DNA from: Ophiura sarsii
Taxonomy: Eukaryota > Echinodermata > Ophiuroidea > Amphilepidida > Ophiuridae
DNA: 64,000 bases
Reading direction: 5' to 3'
Assembly: GCA_035610835.1 (NCBI GenBank)
Contig: CM069441.1
Span: forward strand, 157,324,996 to 157,388,995
Below, in pieces: positions 47,250 through 59,579 of this stretch. Every line of letters starts with the position of its first letter. The first letter of the stretch is position 1. The notes under the pieces were generated by a model. The model did not search any database. It saw only the letters and a program-made list of their open reading frames with translations, and was not told the DNA's origin. Position numbers and translations under genes: made by a program.

Positions 47250-47490
47250 TTCCAACATAATATAGGGCTGTATTCTCGTAAGTATTTAAACGCTGTTTTA
47301 AGCGAAATTGAATACCTGTATACAGTGATCGTACGACCACACATGGGGACGAGAGTTGCCGAGTTTAAAATCGGATTTTGTTGAACACGCACGTCGTTAA
47401 AAGATAAACTCGCGTATAATTTAGACACGAGTTAGTTAATCACGGTTTTAAGCTAAAACGTGTTTAGTACGAGAGTACGGCCAAGTGTAA
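47250..47490. repeat. Dispersed repeat with GTATTCTCGTA ends, copy 1
   Basis: 'gggctgtattctcgta' (about 47264) and 'tagtacgagagtacggcc' (about 47466) form inverted ends, with 'gtgtctaaatt'-type blocks inside in either orientation. A related copy is at 54464-54600. Confidence 0.55.
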
Positions 47491-47833
47491 CTACTTAAAG
47501 AAATGCTGATTCATTATAGGCTAACACTTATTATTTCATCTTGATTTATAATAATTAGATACATCCGTCAAGTTCACTCTTTTTACTTTTCATTCATACT
47601 TTTAGTGTCAAAACACTGAGGTGATGTAGCGATCCCCATGCACATGATGCAGTGAGATTATTAACAAAAGGGGCGAGTCTATACGCAATGACTAATGGAA
47701 AGAGACATGTTAGTTAAGTATCCCTTGTCTGATCCGGCTTAAAACAATGGTAAACAAAAAAACCAAAGTCATATATCGTTATCAATATTGTTAGTTGTTC
47801 ATATCATTTGCACAATCGATGAAATTCAATTAC

Positions 47834-47839
47834 TTTATT
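47834..47839 (-). promoter_or_regulatory. Candidate polyadenylation signal AATAAA
   Basis: AATAAA on the minus strand, about 85 bases beyond the stop codon of the receptor exon; sequence match only. Confidence 0.4.
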
Positions 47840-47923
47840 AATACCATTATTAAAATCATATGCGCCTGCGCGTACGAATTTTTAACGGTGATGTAGTCAT
47901 CCTTTAACACAAACACAATATTA

Positions 47924-48483
47924 TTAGTCTTCAATAAAAAAACATACGATAGCATACAACAGCATAACAAACATCGTGACAGCCGATATAACAAAGAACA
48001 TTTTATCTAGAAATGTAGCAAAATTTCTCCATTGCGCTGCAACGAATTCTTCATCTTCCTCCTCCTCATCACGTGGGTACCTCTTATAACTGCGGGATGA
48101 ACAAGGATTTAGTGGTATCCGCTCAAGAGGCTGTGAGTCTTTTGCTTTTTCATCACCAGAGCTAATACCATCCGTAGGCGGTATACTCGTATTGGAATTC
48201 TTTGCAGTTCCATTAAAGGAGCTTTCACGATTTAACTTATCACATTCTTTAACGGTATGACAATTCTGTTGCGAAATATTCTCTCTGTCTAAACTATCGG
48301 ATGATGATCTTCGCGGGTTTATTTTAGGTCGTCCAATGTGGGCGGTCATAGAAAATCTTAGCAAGAATCTGCGCACACGATGGGGCACAGGATGTTTTCC
48401 TCCTCTATGATACAGCCTTAGTACTATCACGCTGCAAACTATTGAAAAACATCCTAGAAACACCATAGCAAAGAAGTAAGTTC
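47924..48483 (-). CDS. Nicotinic acetylcholine receptor-like subunit, last exon (partial gene)
   Basis: A single exon of 560 nt runs from an acceptor (ctttgttacag, exon start 48483) to TAA at 47924-47926; it enters in phase with two bases completing a codon. It encodes the end of membrane helix 3 (TYFFAMVFLGCFSIVCSVIV), the short LRLYHRGGKHPVP turn, a long variable cytoplasmic loop of about 110 residues rich in Ser, Asn and acidic residues (RDEEEEDEEF), the amphipathic pre-helix AAQWRNFATFLDKMFFV and helix 4 (ISAVTMFVMLLYAIVCFF), and ends FIED. This order is diagnostic of Cys-loop ligand-gated channels, closest in style to nicotinic receptors. It would form part of a pentameric cation channel at the plasma membrane. 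The ligand-binding and pore exons were not found up to 64000. Confidence 0.82.
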
Positions 48484-48747
48484 CTGTAACAAAGAAAAGA
48501 AAAAAGAGAAATATACTTTACAAATAATAAATGATAACAAAGTCGTGCTTTCTTCGAAATTTCGACAAGATATTGGAAAAATATTCTTTATTTATCTGGA
48601 TAAGTGTGGACACGTTGTAAAACTCGAATTTAATTTGAGTTACAAAATCAATTTTCCCTGTTTTATATCATTTGAAGTATTGATTTTTGAAGGGCAACAT
48701 TCAATTAACATTACCGGATTTCTTCTGATTAGTGCATGTGTCCCACG

Positions 48748-49109
48748 CAGTGGCGTAGCTCAGGGGGGGGGGGCAGGGGGGCAAATGCCCCCCCTGACGA
48801 AAAAAATCAATTTGCGCCCCCGCCCCCCCCTAAAAAAAAAAAAAAGGTGAGGAAAAAAAGGAAATAGGAAAAAATTGAGAAAAAAGACCGAGGTTATTAG
48901 CCAAATAGAAGGCAAAAGTGTACATTTAGTACATTTACTGTGCGATTTTTTTTTTGGACTGTGCGAATTTTTTTGACCCCCCCCCCCCCCCCCACCCCCC
49001 ACTTAGGTGAAATTCACGAGGTAGGTGACTAGAAAACAATTTGGGGCAACCTTTTACGAAAATTTTAGAAATCTTGCCCCCCCTGAAAAAAATCCTAGCT
49101 ACGCCACAG
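48748..49109. mobile_element. 362-bp hAT-like element, 8-bp target duplication
   Basis: CAGTGGCGTAGCT at the left, AGCTACGCCACAG at the right, GTCCCACG on both sides (48740-48747, 49110-49117). The interior has long G and C runs. It lies in intron or flank sequence 257 bp upstream of the receptor exon. A fragment of a relative is at 18072-18170. Confidence 0.87.
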
Positions 49110-49262
49110 GTCCCACGTCGAAATTTCATACCGTCATCTTACGCTAAGCGGTACTATTCTCTTTTTTACCACATGTATGAGGATACGTTCAAGTTTGAAG
49201 CATTAACATGGACCCTAATAATTATACTGGTGCATGCCGTACGCATGGATTAGTCATTTTAC

Positions 49263-49335
49263 AACCCGCTGAAATGTAATGATTAAAGTAGCGTTAAAGC
49301 TAAACGCAGCTTTAATCATTACATTTCAGCGGGTT
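49263..49335. repeat. Perfect 26-bp inverted repeat with 21-base loop
   Basis: Arms 49263-49288 and 49310-49335 are exactly complementary (first bases AACCCGCTGAAATGTAATGA). The loop also contains 'gcgttaaagctaaacgc', itself partly palindromic. Could be a tiny foldback element or a structured RNA. Confidence 0.92.
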
Positions 49336-49339
49336 TTAA

Positions 49340-50610
49340 GTGGTTTAGTTGGAGCGAAAGGGGTTAACTATAATATGATGTGTCTTTGGCAATTAAGTTG
49401 ATATTTAAATACCCGGAAACGCTTTTGACGCTTTATCTCTTACACCTAACATCCGTATTGGAAACCAAAACACGCCGCGCCGATGTGAACATCAACATCT
49501 CACTTTAAGGGTGATGAAGATGCTAAGAAAACTATTATGAGATACTGCTGTACTTTCCACTTATTCCCATTCTTGGTCAAAAAGCTTATAACATAGAATA
49601 TTACATTTTGCATCTAGTCACATAATGATATTTAAAGTCATATTATGCGGTCTTTTCCAGGGGCGCCCCCTATTCGTGGTTTGTTTGTTTTTTAAAGTAG
49701 ATTTTCTTGCATATTTACATTTCTGATCATACATCATAAATGGAAAGGATCACATAATATGCCTTTAAGAGCTATAACGGTATTGCATTGACATTGTTTA
49801 ATTTACTTGCATCGAAAATGGAACGAGACAATTATGAGGCATACTTTGCTTAGTAATATCACTGCGAACTGGGATAATGGTGGAATCAAGACGAATCATT
49901 TCCTCAATTGACTTGATAATAACTAGTATTAAACTAATCATTAACGTCTCATATGTAGAGATTTGTATCCGCTATCAACTCGCGGGCATCAACTTTATCC
50001 CTTTAGATTCTAAAAAAAATTTAAAACGGCAGGTGAAAACATCCCAACCCAATTTGTGCATAATTCGACGTTTCCCGCCGGAAATTATTTTGCTATTTGC
50101 AGCTTATTTCTCCATCAGTTTTGCCTTCGCGCACAGAAATGCCCATTTGACGTCTTCCAGTAATGGAGATCGATTACCAGATCTGTATTCAAATAAGAGA
50201 TGTATCGTAGTAAAGTCCCTTGGTGCAATCGGCCTATTGCTGTACCATAGGTGTCTTACTTATTTCCTACTAAATATATATAGCAAATGCATTGGAAGAA
50301 AATATACAGGGATTCAATTATGTTGCAAAAATGGTGCTTTTAATGCTCGCGCATATACCTGCCTTAGTTTAACAAACTGTTACGTAAAACTGACCACTTA
50401 ACCAGCAATTTGCTTATACAATGCAGTATAAATAATGAGACAATCTGGAATAATCTTCCTACGCGATTATTTAGGCTATAGGACAAATGAAACTCCATAA
50501 AAATGGTGAAAAACCAGTTGATGGTTTAAAAATAACACCTTCCCAGAAACACAAACTTGTAAGTTATTTTTAACACATTTCCTTATCTAGGCATAAATGT
50601 CAGTACATGT
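49340..50610. other. Intergenic; one long unrecognised frame
   Basis: A plus frame at 49877-50401 (174 residues) has no recognisable domain and odd composition for a protein. On the minus strand 50025-50085 ('ggcgggaaacgtcgaatta', 'gggttgggatgttttcacct') resembles 62452-62512 on the plus strand, so part of this region is a dispersed repeat. Confidence 0.4.
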
Positions 50611-50615
50611 AAGTA

Positions 50616-51190
50616 AAGTGCTCAATAAAAGAAAGTCATACACTTTGTTTATGTCCTTTAAAAGTAACTTTCGATTCTTTTTTACCAAACAGGCTAGATA
50701 GACATTTGGATGAATCTTTGTGGCACATTTTGATACCACACATAACACCTAACAATATCAAAGATAAACCATGATTAGCGCCATTTAAAGAAAATTAGTC
50801 ACTTTTCAAAAGTCCCATTTTATCAATACACTACGCGGGAAAAAGGGTGGGTGTGAGGTTCATCCCGTGTGTAACACTGTTTGACCAGGATTGACCGGGC
50901 AATCGATCACACAGTGCAGCCTTGCACAATTAATTCCCATGCATGACACTTTGAATTTGAATTAACCCGCGCATTGAGGGGGACATGACAAGCGATCAAA
51001 ACGGGACTGATACGGCTTAAATGTGCTTTTGAAAATTGACTAAATTTCAATAAATGGTGCTAATCATGGTTTATTTTTGTTGTTAGGTGATATGTTTGGT
51101 ATCAAAATGTGCCAAAAGAATTCATCCAAATGTCTATTTAGCCTGTTTGGTAAATAAATAATCAAAAGTTACTTTAAAGGACTTTTTTAA
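50616..51190. mobile_element. Decayed relative of the 616-bp TA element
   Basis: Starts AAGTGCTCAATAAAAGAAAG after TA. Arms pair across a centre near 50900 ('aaccatgattagcgccattt' with 'aaatggtgctaatcatggtt'). The right tip is lost in 'ggacttttttaaaggtgg'. Same family as 28067-28682 and 57885-58467. Confidence 0.7.
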
Positions 51191-51245
51191 AGGTGGAAAA
51201 TGACTAAAAATAATTTACAGTGTACAATTGGTAAAATAACACATA

Positions 51246-53116
51246 GGGGAGGATGGGGCAACTGGTCCAGTTAAGCATATTTCATGATATAAAAGCTTAA
51301 AGCTCGTGTAAATATTTATGGAATTGCTATAAAAATATCACCCATGTAACTGTTTAGATATAACGTATAATCAATGTTAAAAAATATCCAAACAAAAGGC
51401 CAATTACCACTAACTAAAAACTTTACTTGGCACGGACCAGTTACCCATCATTGGGGCAACTGGTCCTATATGTTCCAACGGTTAGAATACACAGAAATCA
51501 TTGATTGACAACACGCGTAACTAGGCAGTATTTTCTTTACAAACTCATTTCCATATTATTTAACGTGTAAAAAGGATACAGGTCTCATGAAATCCATGTT
51601 TTATACAGTTTTCGTGGTAAACGTGTATTAAAAAGCAGTAATACTAATAGTGTACAAAGCAAGCGCAATTTTCGACTGCACGTTTATTAGATAAAACGGT
51701 ATGAACCTCGTTAAATGGTTACATGGTTGTGATATTCAGACGCCCCATACATTTGTCTATATATACCCCTTTCTTTAATGATTTTATTTACTTCATATAA
51801 TCATCATTTAGTACTTATAATAGACCATCTTGATATTTAGCCAGCTTTTCATGTTACAGGGGAAATTAGTCAATATGACAATGATGACCCAACGGTTAAT
51901 ATACACAAAAAGCGTGGATAAAATACATAAATCATGATATTTCGTCATAGCAAATACCTTTACAGACACCATTTAAAATATAATAAATATGTAATTCATA
52001 ATACCGAGGTTTTAAACCATTCTAAAGCAATTTCATGTCATATTGTAATCCTTCAATATCAGAAATAGTGGTATTAGACCCGAAATGCCCCAAAATGTCT
52101 AAGAACTAGAAAGAATGTGAATTATTTCATATTCTATTCACATTTCAATACCGAGTCATGTTTTATTGACACTAACAACTAATTTTCAAAATGAATTTTA
52201 CAATTTTGATTAAGTTTTTGCAGGCGGACCAGTTGCCCCATACCCCTTCGGACCACTTGCCCCAACAAATGACGTAGCACTTTGTCGAGATGAAACATTA
52301 TTCAAACACGCCTGTGACGTAATCAATTTTACGCCAAAATGTTTTAAAATATACCACCATTTGTCATAATAATCAATAACTCCAATACATTTAAGAAAAA
52401 AAGACAAAACTGCATTTTTGTTTTTAGCCATTACACAGATTTCTGTAGCCAGCGAGTATCTTTGAATTCGCAAATATTACGGCGTTCGGGTCCTACAAGT
52501 AGACGAGTGTATTTAGATAAAATAAGAAATGGTGTACTTTGTTATTTGCAAATTCATAAACTAATAACTCTACCAAATGAATACCCGTAATAATAATTTA
52601 AGTTGAAGCATTCTTTAAATGATAATATTGATCGGAAATCTAAACCACCAATGTCCCAAGTTAGCAATATGCGCCATTTTACGGTCATTTCAACCACAAC
52701 CTATGGTTTTAATCATATTTCGGAAAGTCCCTAAGCACACTACAATATAGCACCCATCAAATGCAATATGCACCTAGAATCTTACGACGACTGTACTGCA
52801 TGTATATATTTACTGTTGCATATCTGTCAATCATATAAAGTACATTAAACATGATCTAAACCCATCTTCATATATCGCCCATACTATCTGTGAATTTTCA
52901 ATCAGTCACTCAGGGAGTTGGCTTCAAAGATCTGGAGAAAAATCACATGTGTAAATACCCTAAAGTTCCAAATGTTTTTGGATTGTAGAAGGTAAGGATA
53001 TATGTCAAGTATCAACAAAAGTCGTACTGTTCAAAAAGAAAGCAGTATGCCCATACAATTACAAAATCCTTCATTTCGGACCACTTGCCCCACGGTCCAG
53101 TTGCCCCATATTCCCC
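51246..53116. mobile_element. 1.9-kb element with repeated GGGGCAACTGGTCC termini
   Basis: The left end GGGGAGGATGGGGCAACTGG (51246) is mirrored at the right (GTTGCCCCATATTCCCC, ending 53116), with TA at 51244-51245 and 53117-53118. Further copies of the motif occur inside: GGGGCAACTGGTCC at 51453, its complement at 52226, GGACCACTTGCCCC at about 52249 and 53079. No transposase frame. Subterminal repeats of this sort may be transposase-binding sites (inference). Confidence 0.83.
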
Positions 53117-53119
53117 TAA

Positions 53120-53950
53120 CTATGTTGGGAGTAGGAGTATTATAAATAACTAATATGTTTTTCGATAGCATACTCAAAACTCCTCACGGTTGAAGTACAT
53201 TTACATTTAGCGGTATGTGATGTTACTGATTGGGTTATTCATTATACTCAACTGTGTAAATATGCGGCATAGTGTTTCTTATGTCAAGAAAACGGGAATG
53301 AATGAATGGCTACTGAAGGTAAATCTTTTTTTGGGAAACTCACGTCATTTGTTATTAACACCGTAGATATCCGAAGTGACGGAAGTCGCTAGTCGTATTT
53401 GAAATGTTTGAGAGCAACGGAGTTTCATCGGGATTCATGATTACTTTGTACGGATCACGTCACATGGCTGGAAAATGCCGAGAACTGACCAAGTGTTTTC
53501 TTTTAAACAGACACATAAACCATTACGCAGAGACTTGTAAGTACTCACTACTAATCAGGTTATAGTCAACTACAGAAATCCAATTTGACATGAAAGTGAT
53601 CATTCTAACGCATCGAGAACTGAGTTTTAATTCTGACGTATGGAACAGTGATAATTTTGCATCCTGATTCTCGAAATTAAATGCTCGCTAAAATAGCAGC
53701 AATCATAAATTCGCGAAATAAAGTATCCGAGAAATTAAAGTGTTCTGCAGTAACTGATAAGGTGTTATTTAAACGCGACTTTTTCATGTTAAACCCTAAC
53801 CTTCCTCGCACACATAAACCACTACACTGCTAGCAAACGGTACCGCGTACTACACGGGTATATCTCGCGGAACTTTCCCGCGGGCCATTAAATGATCTCA
53901 GAAATCGATTCCCGGCGCTGCCTCAGGCTGATCTGTCGGTTTTTCCTTGG
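53120..53950. other. Intergenic, nothing recognised
   Basis: No exons or repeats identified. Confidence 0.5.
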
Positions 53951-53952
53951 TA

Positions 53953-54875
53953 CAGGCTGTCCCAAAATGATTAGTACCCATCGATGCCCAAAGTTCAATA
54001 ATCGATGGAATTAGGTCCGTTGTTTTACATCATATTTGTCATACTGTACTATTTCATTCGAATTTTAGATCATGAATATCGGATTTATCAAACTCAAGAT
54101 ACACTCCATTATGGTAAACATGGTGATTTCACCTTTTTGACAAAGTGCTAAAAATGTGTGTGCTATTACAGCTTGTTTGAAAGAAAACTTTCGTATTCTC
54201 ATAATCTCTTGTCTACTCAATATAATCTTGTGTGTCCTTCTGTTGTAACTGTTATTAGTTATGGGTGTTCAAATCATTACTAATTCTTCTCCTTAATTCA
54301 ATTTAACGGGTAAAAGAAGTTTGTCACACTTGAGTGACCCCATGCATGGTTTTATTTGACAAGTGTTTAGGGACTTCTAAATGAAGTGGTATTTGGTGAA
54401 TCACCAGTGGCTTAGATTTCATTATCATATTGGAGAATGGATTTCGTGAAGTTAGACACAAAGGGCCGTATTCTCGTACTAAACACGGTGATAGCTTAAA
54501 ACCGTGTTTAACTAAACGCGTGTCTAAATTAAACGTGGGTTTATCCTTTAAACGACAAAACACGATTTTAAACTCAGCAGAAGTTTAAAATAGAAAGGAA
54601 CCTAAAGCTATTAGCAGACAAGAGATTAAGATAATGCATTAGTTTCTTTCAAACAAGTTGTTTAAAAACACATTTTTTTGCACTTTGCCAAAAAGGTGAA
54701 ATCACAACTTCAATAAAATAAGTCCGATATTAATGATCAAAAATTTGACAATGAAAGTGTACAGTATAGCAAATATTATAGAAAAACAACGGATCTAATC
54801 TCATTGATTTTAATGATGCAAACATTTATTGAACTTATAGGCATCGATGGGTACTAATCATTTTGGGACAGCCTG
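53953..54875. mobile_element. 923-bp long-armed inverted-repeat element, TA target duplication
   Basis: CAGGCTGTCCCAAAATGATT at 53953 is mirrored at the right end (54875), flanked by TA (53951-53952, 54876-54877). The arms continue for some 230 bp with indels ('gtgatttcacctttttgaca' and its mirror near 54690). The centre holds a copy of the GTATTCTCGTACTAAACACG repeat (54464-54600), probably a nested insertion. Confidence 0.82.
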
Positions 54876-54879
54876 TATA

Positions 54880-55395
54880 AGACAGCACGGGGTTAACATA
54901 TCGCCAAATCCTCTATTGACGGATACAGCTTTATTCCGTATTGGGATTTGTACACTATAGCCTAACTTATGAATGTCTTACACATACCAGTCCTTCCCCC
55001 TAAATTGGAAGCGTTTACCTCTCCTGATAGTTTAATTGTCAGAAAAACGCTCGGGAGTATTAGCGTTTATGGCTCAGGAATCATATTGGATAAAATGACG
55101 TATTATCAATAAAAAAAATGCAATTAGGAACGCTTTCTAATCTGCTTAGCTCTCAATGACACATGTTGGTCGTCACGATTTCAATTGTCAACATATTTCC
55201 CAAGATAGTATAGCTAATGCAACTACATGATTGATACTCTGAACCGTGTTGATTGATGACCGACTTTATGCCAAGGATTGGGAAGTCGGAATTGACCGTA
55301 GATGCGCATTAATGTCGGCACCTGCAGTAAAGGTCTGGTCTAGTCATCCAACACCGTTGTTCTTAATAGTATTAGTGATTAGAACCATGAAATGT
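54880..55395. other. Intergenic, nothing recognised
   Basis: No gene or repeat seen. Confidence 0.5.
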
Positions 55396-55399
55396 GCTT

Positions 55400-55926
55400 A
55401 GTGTTCAAGCTCCTGTTCATCGTGTATAAATCACTTAACAATGCTGGTCCAAGTTATGTGTCTGAATTGCTGAAACCTTATATTCCTACGGCTAACCTTC
55501 GCTCTGGCTCCCGTGAGTTGTTCCAAAAAAGCAAAAATTAAGTCTTTCGGTGATAGAGCTTTCTCCATCGCGGGCCCTAAATTATGGAACACTCTCCCAA
55601 TGGACATACGCCAGGCAGGTTCAGTTTAGGAAGGAGTTCAAGTCGCGACTTAAGACCTACTTATTTAACTTGGAAATCTAATTGCTGTGTATTTGTTCAT
55701 GATTTTTTTCATTTCATAATGCATTTTAATGCCATACACTGTATTTCATATCTCATGTTTTTTGTTTTAAAATATGCATTTGACTCTGTGTATGTATATT
55801 TTTGTAGTTTTAAGATCATTGTTGCATTTTTGCTTTAATCTTTTTTTCTTCATATTTTGTACAGCGCTTTGAGTTTAGATATCACTAAAGTAAAGCGCTC
55901 TATAAATGTGTGTTATTATTATTAGT
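55400..55926 (+). pseudogene. Non-LTR retrotransposon 3' end (C-terminus plus tail)
   Basis: Translation with frameshifts gives KLLFIVYKSLNNAGPSYVSE, LRSGSRELF, FGDRAFSIAGPKLWNTLP and SRLKTYLFNLE, the typical C-terminal pattern of CR1/L2/Rex-type non-LTR reverse transcriptase proteins. The 3' part ends 'agcgctttgagtt...aaagcgctctataaatgtgtg' and a TTATTATTATTAG tail, the usual end of such elements in marine animals. 5'-truncated and dead. Confidence 0.75.
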
Positions 55927-55929
55927 AAA

Positions 55930-57460
55930 AAAGCTGAGGATCTACTAAATATTCCATGCCAAGGACAGACCAGCAAAGGCCAATGTTTAGATGCACACAT
56001 GGGGAGAGACTGAACGTTCGTTTGATACGAAATTCCTCGAACACCGCCAGGGGCGTAACCAGGGTGCAGTTAAGGTTGGAAGAGGGACGACTCGCACGCA
56101 CATTATGTAAACAAGCTTATGTACAATGGTATATACACAACATAATTATGTAATACTAAAATATTGTAAAAAAATCTTTCTAACCCATTTTGTAAGTTTG
56201 TATGATACAGTTTAGATATGTTAATAGCATAAGCACTATGTTGTATAATTATTACATCGCATGTAGTTAATTGTCACATCGAAATATATTTCAATTTGTA
56301 AAAAGCGCAAGTTTACATCGCACTTCATGTAAAAAATCGGGGGGGGGGGGGAAATATCTTCACTACTTTTGCACGATTAGATTTTAAATCGGTGGTATTT
56401 AATAAAATTTAAAATAAATTATGTACACACTACTTGAATCATATTTTGTGGAAACTAAGTTGTACAATTACAGGTCTTTTATTTATTTTTGGAACAATTT
56501 AATATAATAAAATATCACTGTTTGGGATTTTACATTGAACGGGGCATAGTAGCATGTCCTGTTGGCACAAATACTTCAACATCGTTAAAATTGTTTGTTG
56601 CTATATCCGTTTAGCATTTGCCCTGAGTGAACCTTTTAACCGAGGCATCCAATTTACAGGTATGTTCAATGCATAACAGCACACCATGATGTCCTTCATT
56701 AATCCATCATTCGTCAACATTATGATGCATTTTGTTTTGTTTTTAAATGAATTCAATCGCATTTACCGTTTGTCTTGTTTTCATACCTATATCGACGAAG
56801 CACAATGTATTTCAATAAACACTGCAAAACATTCCATGTTCATATTTGTACATCCCGCTTACAAATGTTACGATAGCTTCATGTCATTCATATTTGAAAC
56901 ACAATAGACGCATGAATTTAGATTGTTTCTCCGGTCTAAATATTACATTGTATGTAAATGTTCAATTGCACCATAAATTCATCTCTAGTTTTCGACATTG
57001 ATTGAAGGATATTAGTTTGTGTTCTTATGCATGTTTCAGATGCCTTGTAGACAAACAAGAAAATCGGGTGCCTCAGTCATGTCTGTTAAAAGGTTCACAC
57101 AGGACAGTATTGAGAAGAAATATCATTGCTTATTAAAAGCGCGCGTGTAGTTGGTTACCAGGCAAGGTCTTGAAATAACATTTTAAACATTAAAGGATTG
57201 CACTGTCGGCCTCATGTGTATTGTGACTCGTTGATCTAGAAAAGTCGTTGACAAGGAAATATTTTCAAAAGCAGTGATTTAATAAAAGGTCAGGTTAAAC
57301 CCACAAGCTAAATCAGCAAACGAACATCATGTACAAGTAATCAGGTTACTTCAGGTGATAAAAGGTTACGTATATGACTGTATATCATGGTGTATACCAC
57401 AATAGCACGACAATATTCTACGCATTCGCATATTGTTTAACAGTCTTTAAACGTAAGGGG
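55930..57460. other. Intergenic with a possible hAT-like end
   Basis: 'ccaggggcgtaaccagggtg' at about 56048 looks like the hAT-like ends elsewhere in the window, and a G12 run lies at about 56340-56351; a matching second end was not found. No gene. Confidence 0.4.
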
Positions 57461-57464
57461 AAGT

Positions 57465-57560
57465 TGATCTATTCATTACAAACATTTATTAAGCGCTCTA
57501 CAGAGAACACAGCGCTTTACAATGATAAAGCGCTAATCGATAACTAACGTATGAACTAAC
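57465..57560 (-). mobile_element. Non-LTR retrotransposon 3' tail fragment
   Basis: On the minus strand 'aaagcgctgtgttctctgta' and 'gagcgcttaataaatgt' form the same tail style as 55870-55926; no coding part is left. Confidence 0.55.
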
Positions 57561-57644
57561 CTAAGTACATGTACATTATGTTTTAATTAGTTATCTTACC
57601 CATATTAGGCCAGTGCATTAGACATGTTGAAAAACCCATGTACA

Positions 57645-58467
57645 GTTAAGCCCACAATTATTCATACCCCTTGAAAAATATGAGTTTTTTGCATTTTTCT
57701 TATATCTGTACCAGCTGGAGTGGTGGAACTTTCACTTTACACAAATGACAAGTACAAATCAATATATTTGGGCTCAATATTTTTGCATAACAATAGAATT
57801 TGACCAGAATTGGGTTTTTATGCCAGTCCGAAATTATTCATACCCATAACAAGTTTCAGGATTTAAGCCTCTTTTTGTGATTGTTTAGGTCAATTAAAGT
57901 AAATTTTGATTGTTTTTTACCAAACAGGCTAGATAGACATTTGGATGAATCTTTAATGATACCAAACATAACACCTCGCAACAAAGAAAAACCATGATTA
58001 GCGCCTTTTAAAGAAAATGAGTCACTTTTTAAAAGTCACATTTTCAATTACTACACGGGTGGAAAAAGGTGTGTGTGCGAGGTTCAGCCCTTGTGTGACA
58101 CTGTTATTAACAAGGATTGACCGGCGGGCAATCGATCACACTGTGCAGCCGTGTACACTACCCTGCGCTGGGCGTACACTTGGTGAGCGGGTTATTTGAT
58201 TCCAAACATAAAGGGCATTATGTGCTTGTTAACAATTGGTGTTTTCTTCCGCGTAGTGTATTGAAAATGTGACTTTTGAAAAGTGCCTAAATTTCTATAA
58301 ATGGTACTAATTATGGTTTATCTTTTTTGTTAGGTGTTATGTTTGGTATCAAAATGTGCCTAAAACATTCATACAAATGTCTATCTAGCCTGTTTGGTAA
58401 CAAAATAATCGAAAGTTTACTTTAAATGACCTAAACAAAGTGTACGACTTTCTTTTGTTGAGCACTT
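57645..58467. mobile_element. Tc1-like end fragment joined to a relative of the 616-bp TA element
   Basis: TACAGTTAAGCCCACAATTA and a second 'aaattattcatacccata' (about 57829) look like a Tc1-type terminal repeat and its internal copy. From about 57885 the sequence becomes the 616-bp family ('accaaacaggctagatagac'), ending GTTGAGCACTT at 58467 before TA. The left tip of the second element is missing, so one truncated the other. Confidence 0.6.
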
Positions 58468-58469
58468 TA

Positions 58470-59130
58470 TGTTGAATAAAATGTAATCAACCATTTACCT
58501 AACAGATGATTAAACGCACTTCAGCAACATATTTTGCTCAACATTTTAGCAGTGAACGGTGTCCCCTTGTTTGGCAAGAAAAGTAAATTAGCAATTAGCA
58601 AGCTTATATTATTCTTTCAGCTGCAAATCAACAGTCCAGGCAAATGACCAAATCTGCCGTTATTTGCTTAGTTTGGCATGAAGGCGATGTCGGAATTGTA
58701 TGACATTTTGGATTTGGGCTATGTTGATGATTATCTTTACGTTATTTGCTCATTTAGTATATCGATACATCTCTCAATGCCCCTTTAAATTTTGCGATTC
58801 GAAACCATACAACCATACACACATATCATTATAAATAAACTGCCATTTTTGTAGGTGATTATTTTCGCGAATTTAAGCACTAGCAATTTTTGCGAAATTA
58901 AATAGTTCACGAAATTAGCAGTTTTCTGCCCAGAGACTGGTTGTTATAAAAAAGGACTGACTCATTCTCGGTAAATCATGTTTAAAAGATAATTCACTAA
59001 ATAATCACCGTATCGTTTAATTATTGATGATGCCGTTTTAAATATAAAGGAATTAATTGATTAAGTAATTAATTTAATTAAGCATTACTTTTGGATACAT
59101 TGTCGTTGGGTAATTATTTTTGCTATTTTA
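58470..59130. other. Intergenic, nothing recognised
   Basis: AT-rich, no gene. Confidence 0.5.
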
Positions 59131-59134
59131 TTAA

Positions 59135-59578
59135 TTGTAATAATAATAATGGATTTATAAAGCGCCGTCTATCTAGGCAGCCTATTTCGAGGCGCTATAC
59201 ATACAAACATAAACATGAACAATTAAACTGTGACCTGAAGCAATGAGCAAAAAATGGATTAAAATACAATTAAACATGATATGCACATTGGAACAAATAT
59301 GTTTTCAGACGGTGTTTAAAAGCATTGATTGAAACACAGCAACGAATGTCCACAGGTAGAGAGTTCCATAATTTGGGTGCACATGAAGAAAACGCTCTAT
59401 CACCATACGAAGATATTGTTTTTGGTGCTGACAGAAGAAGTTTATTCGCTGATCTAAGAGTCCTTGCCGGCTCATATGTATAATTAAATTTTAAACTAAA
59501 AAAGTACACATTATTGCTGATTGAGTTCCAGATCAGGCAGTCGATTTCTAGATAAAGCACATTTCCAGATTTGGTCAT
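59135..59578 (-). pseudogene. Non-LTR retrotransposon 3' end, second copy
   Basis: A 102-residue minus-strand frame contains RTLRSANKLLLSAPKTISSY, GDRAFSSCAPKLWNSLPVDI and FKHRLKTYLF, the same C-terminal pattern as at 55400 but less decayed and from a related family. The tail 'ggcgctttataaatcc' plus ATTATTATTATTAC ends it at about 59135. 5'-truncated. Confidence 0.78.
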
Positions 59579-59579
59579 T

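Noticed and set aside
48760..49129. Gly-rich minus-strand frames
   Set aside because: Translation of G/C homopolymers within the hAT-like element.
49877..50401. 174-residue plus-strand frame as a gene
   Set aside because: No domain, no splice or promoter context, and part of it overlaps a dispersed repeat on the other strand.
54324..54563. Minus-strand 79-residue frame
   Set aside because: It spans a nested repeat inside the inverted-repeat element 53953-54875, and no protein family fits.
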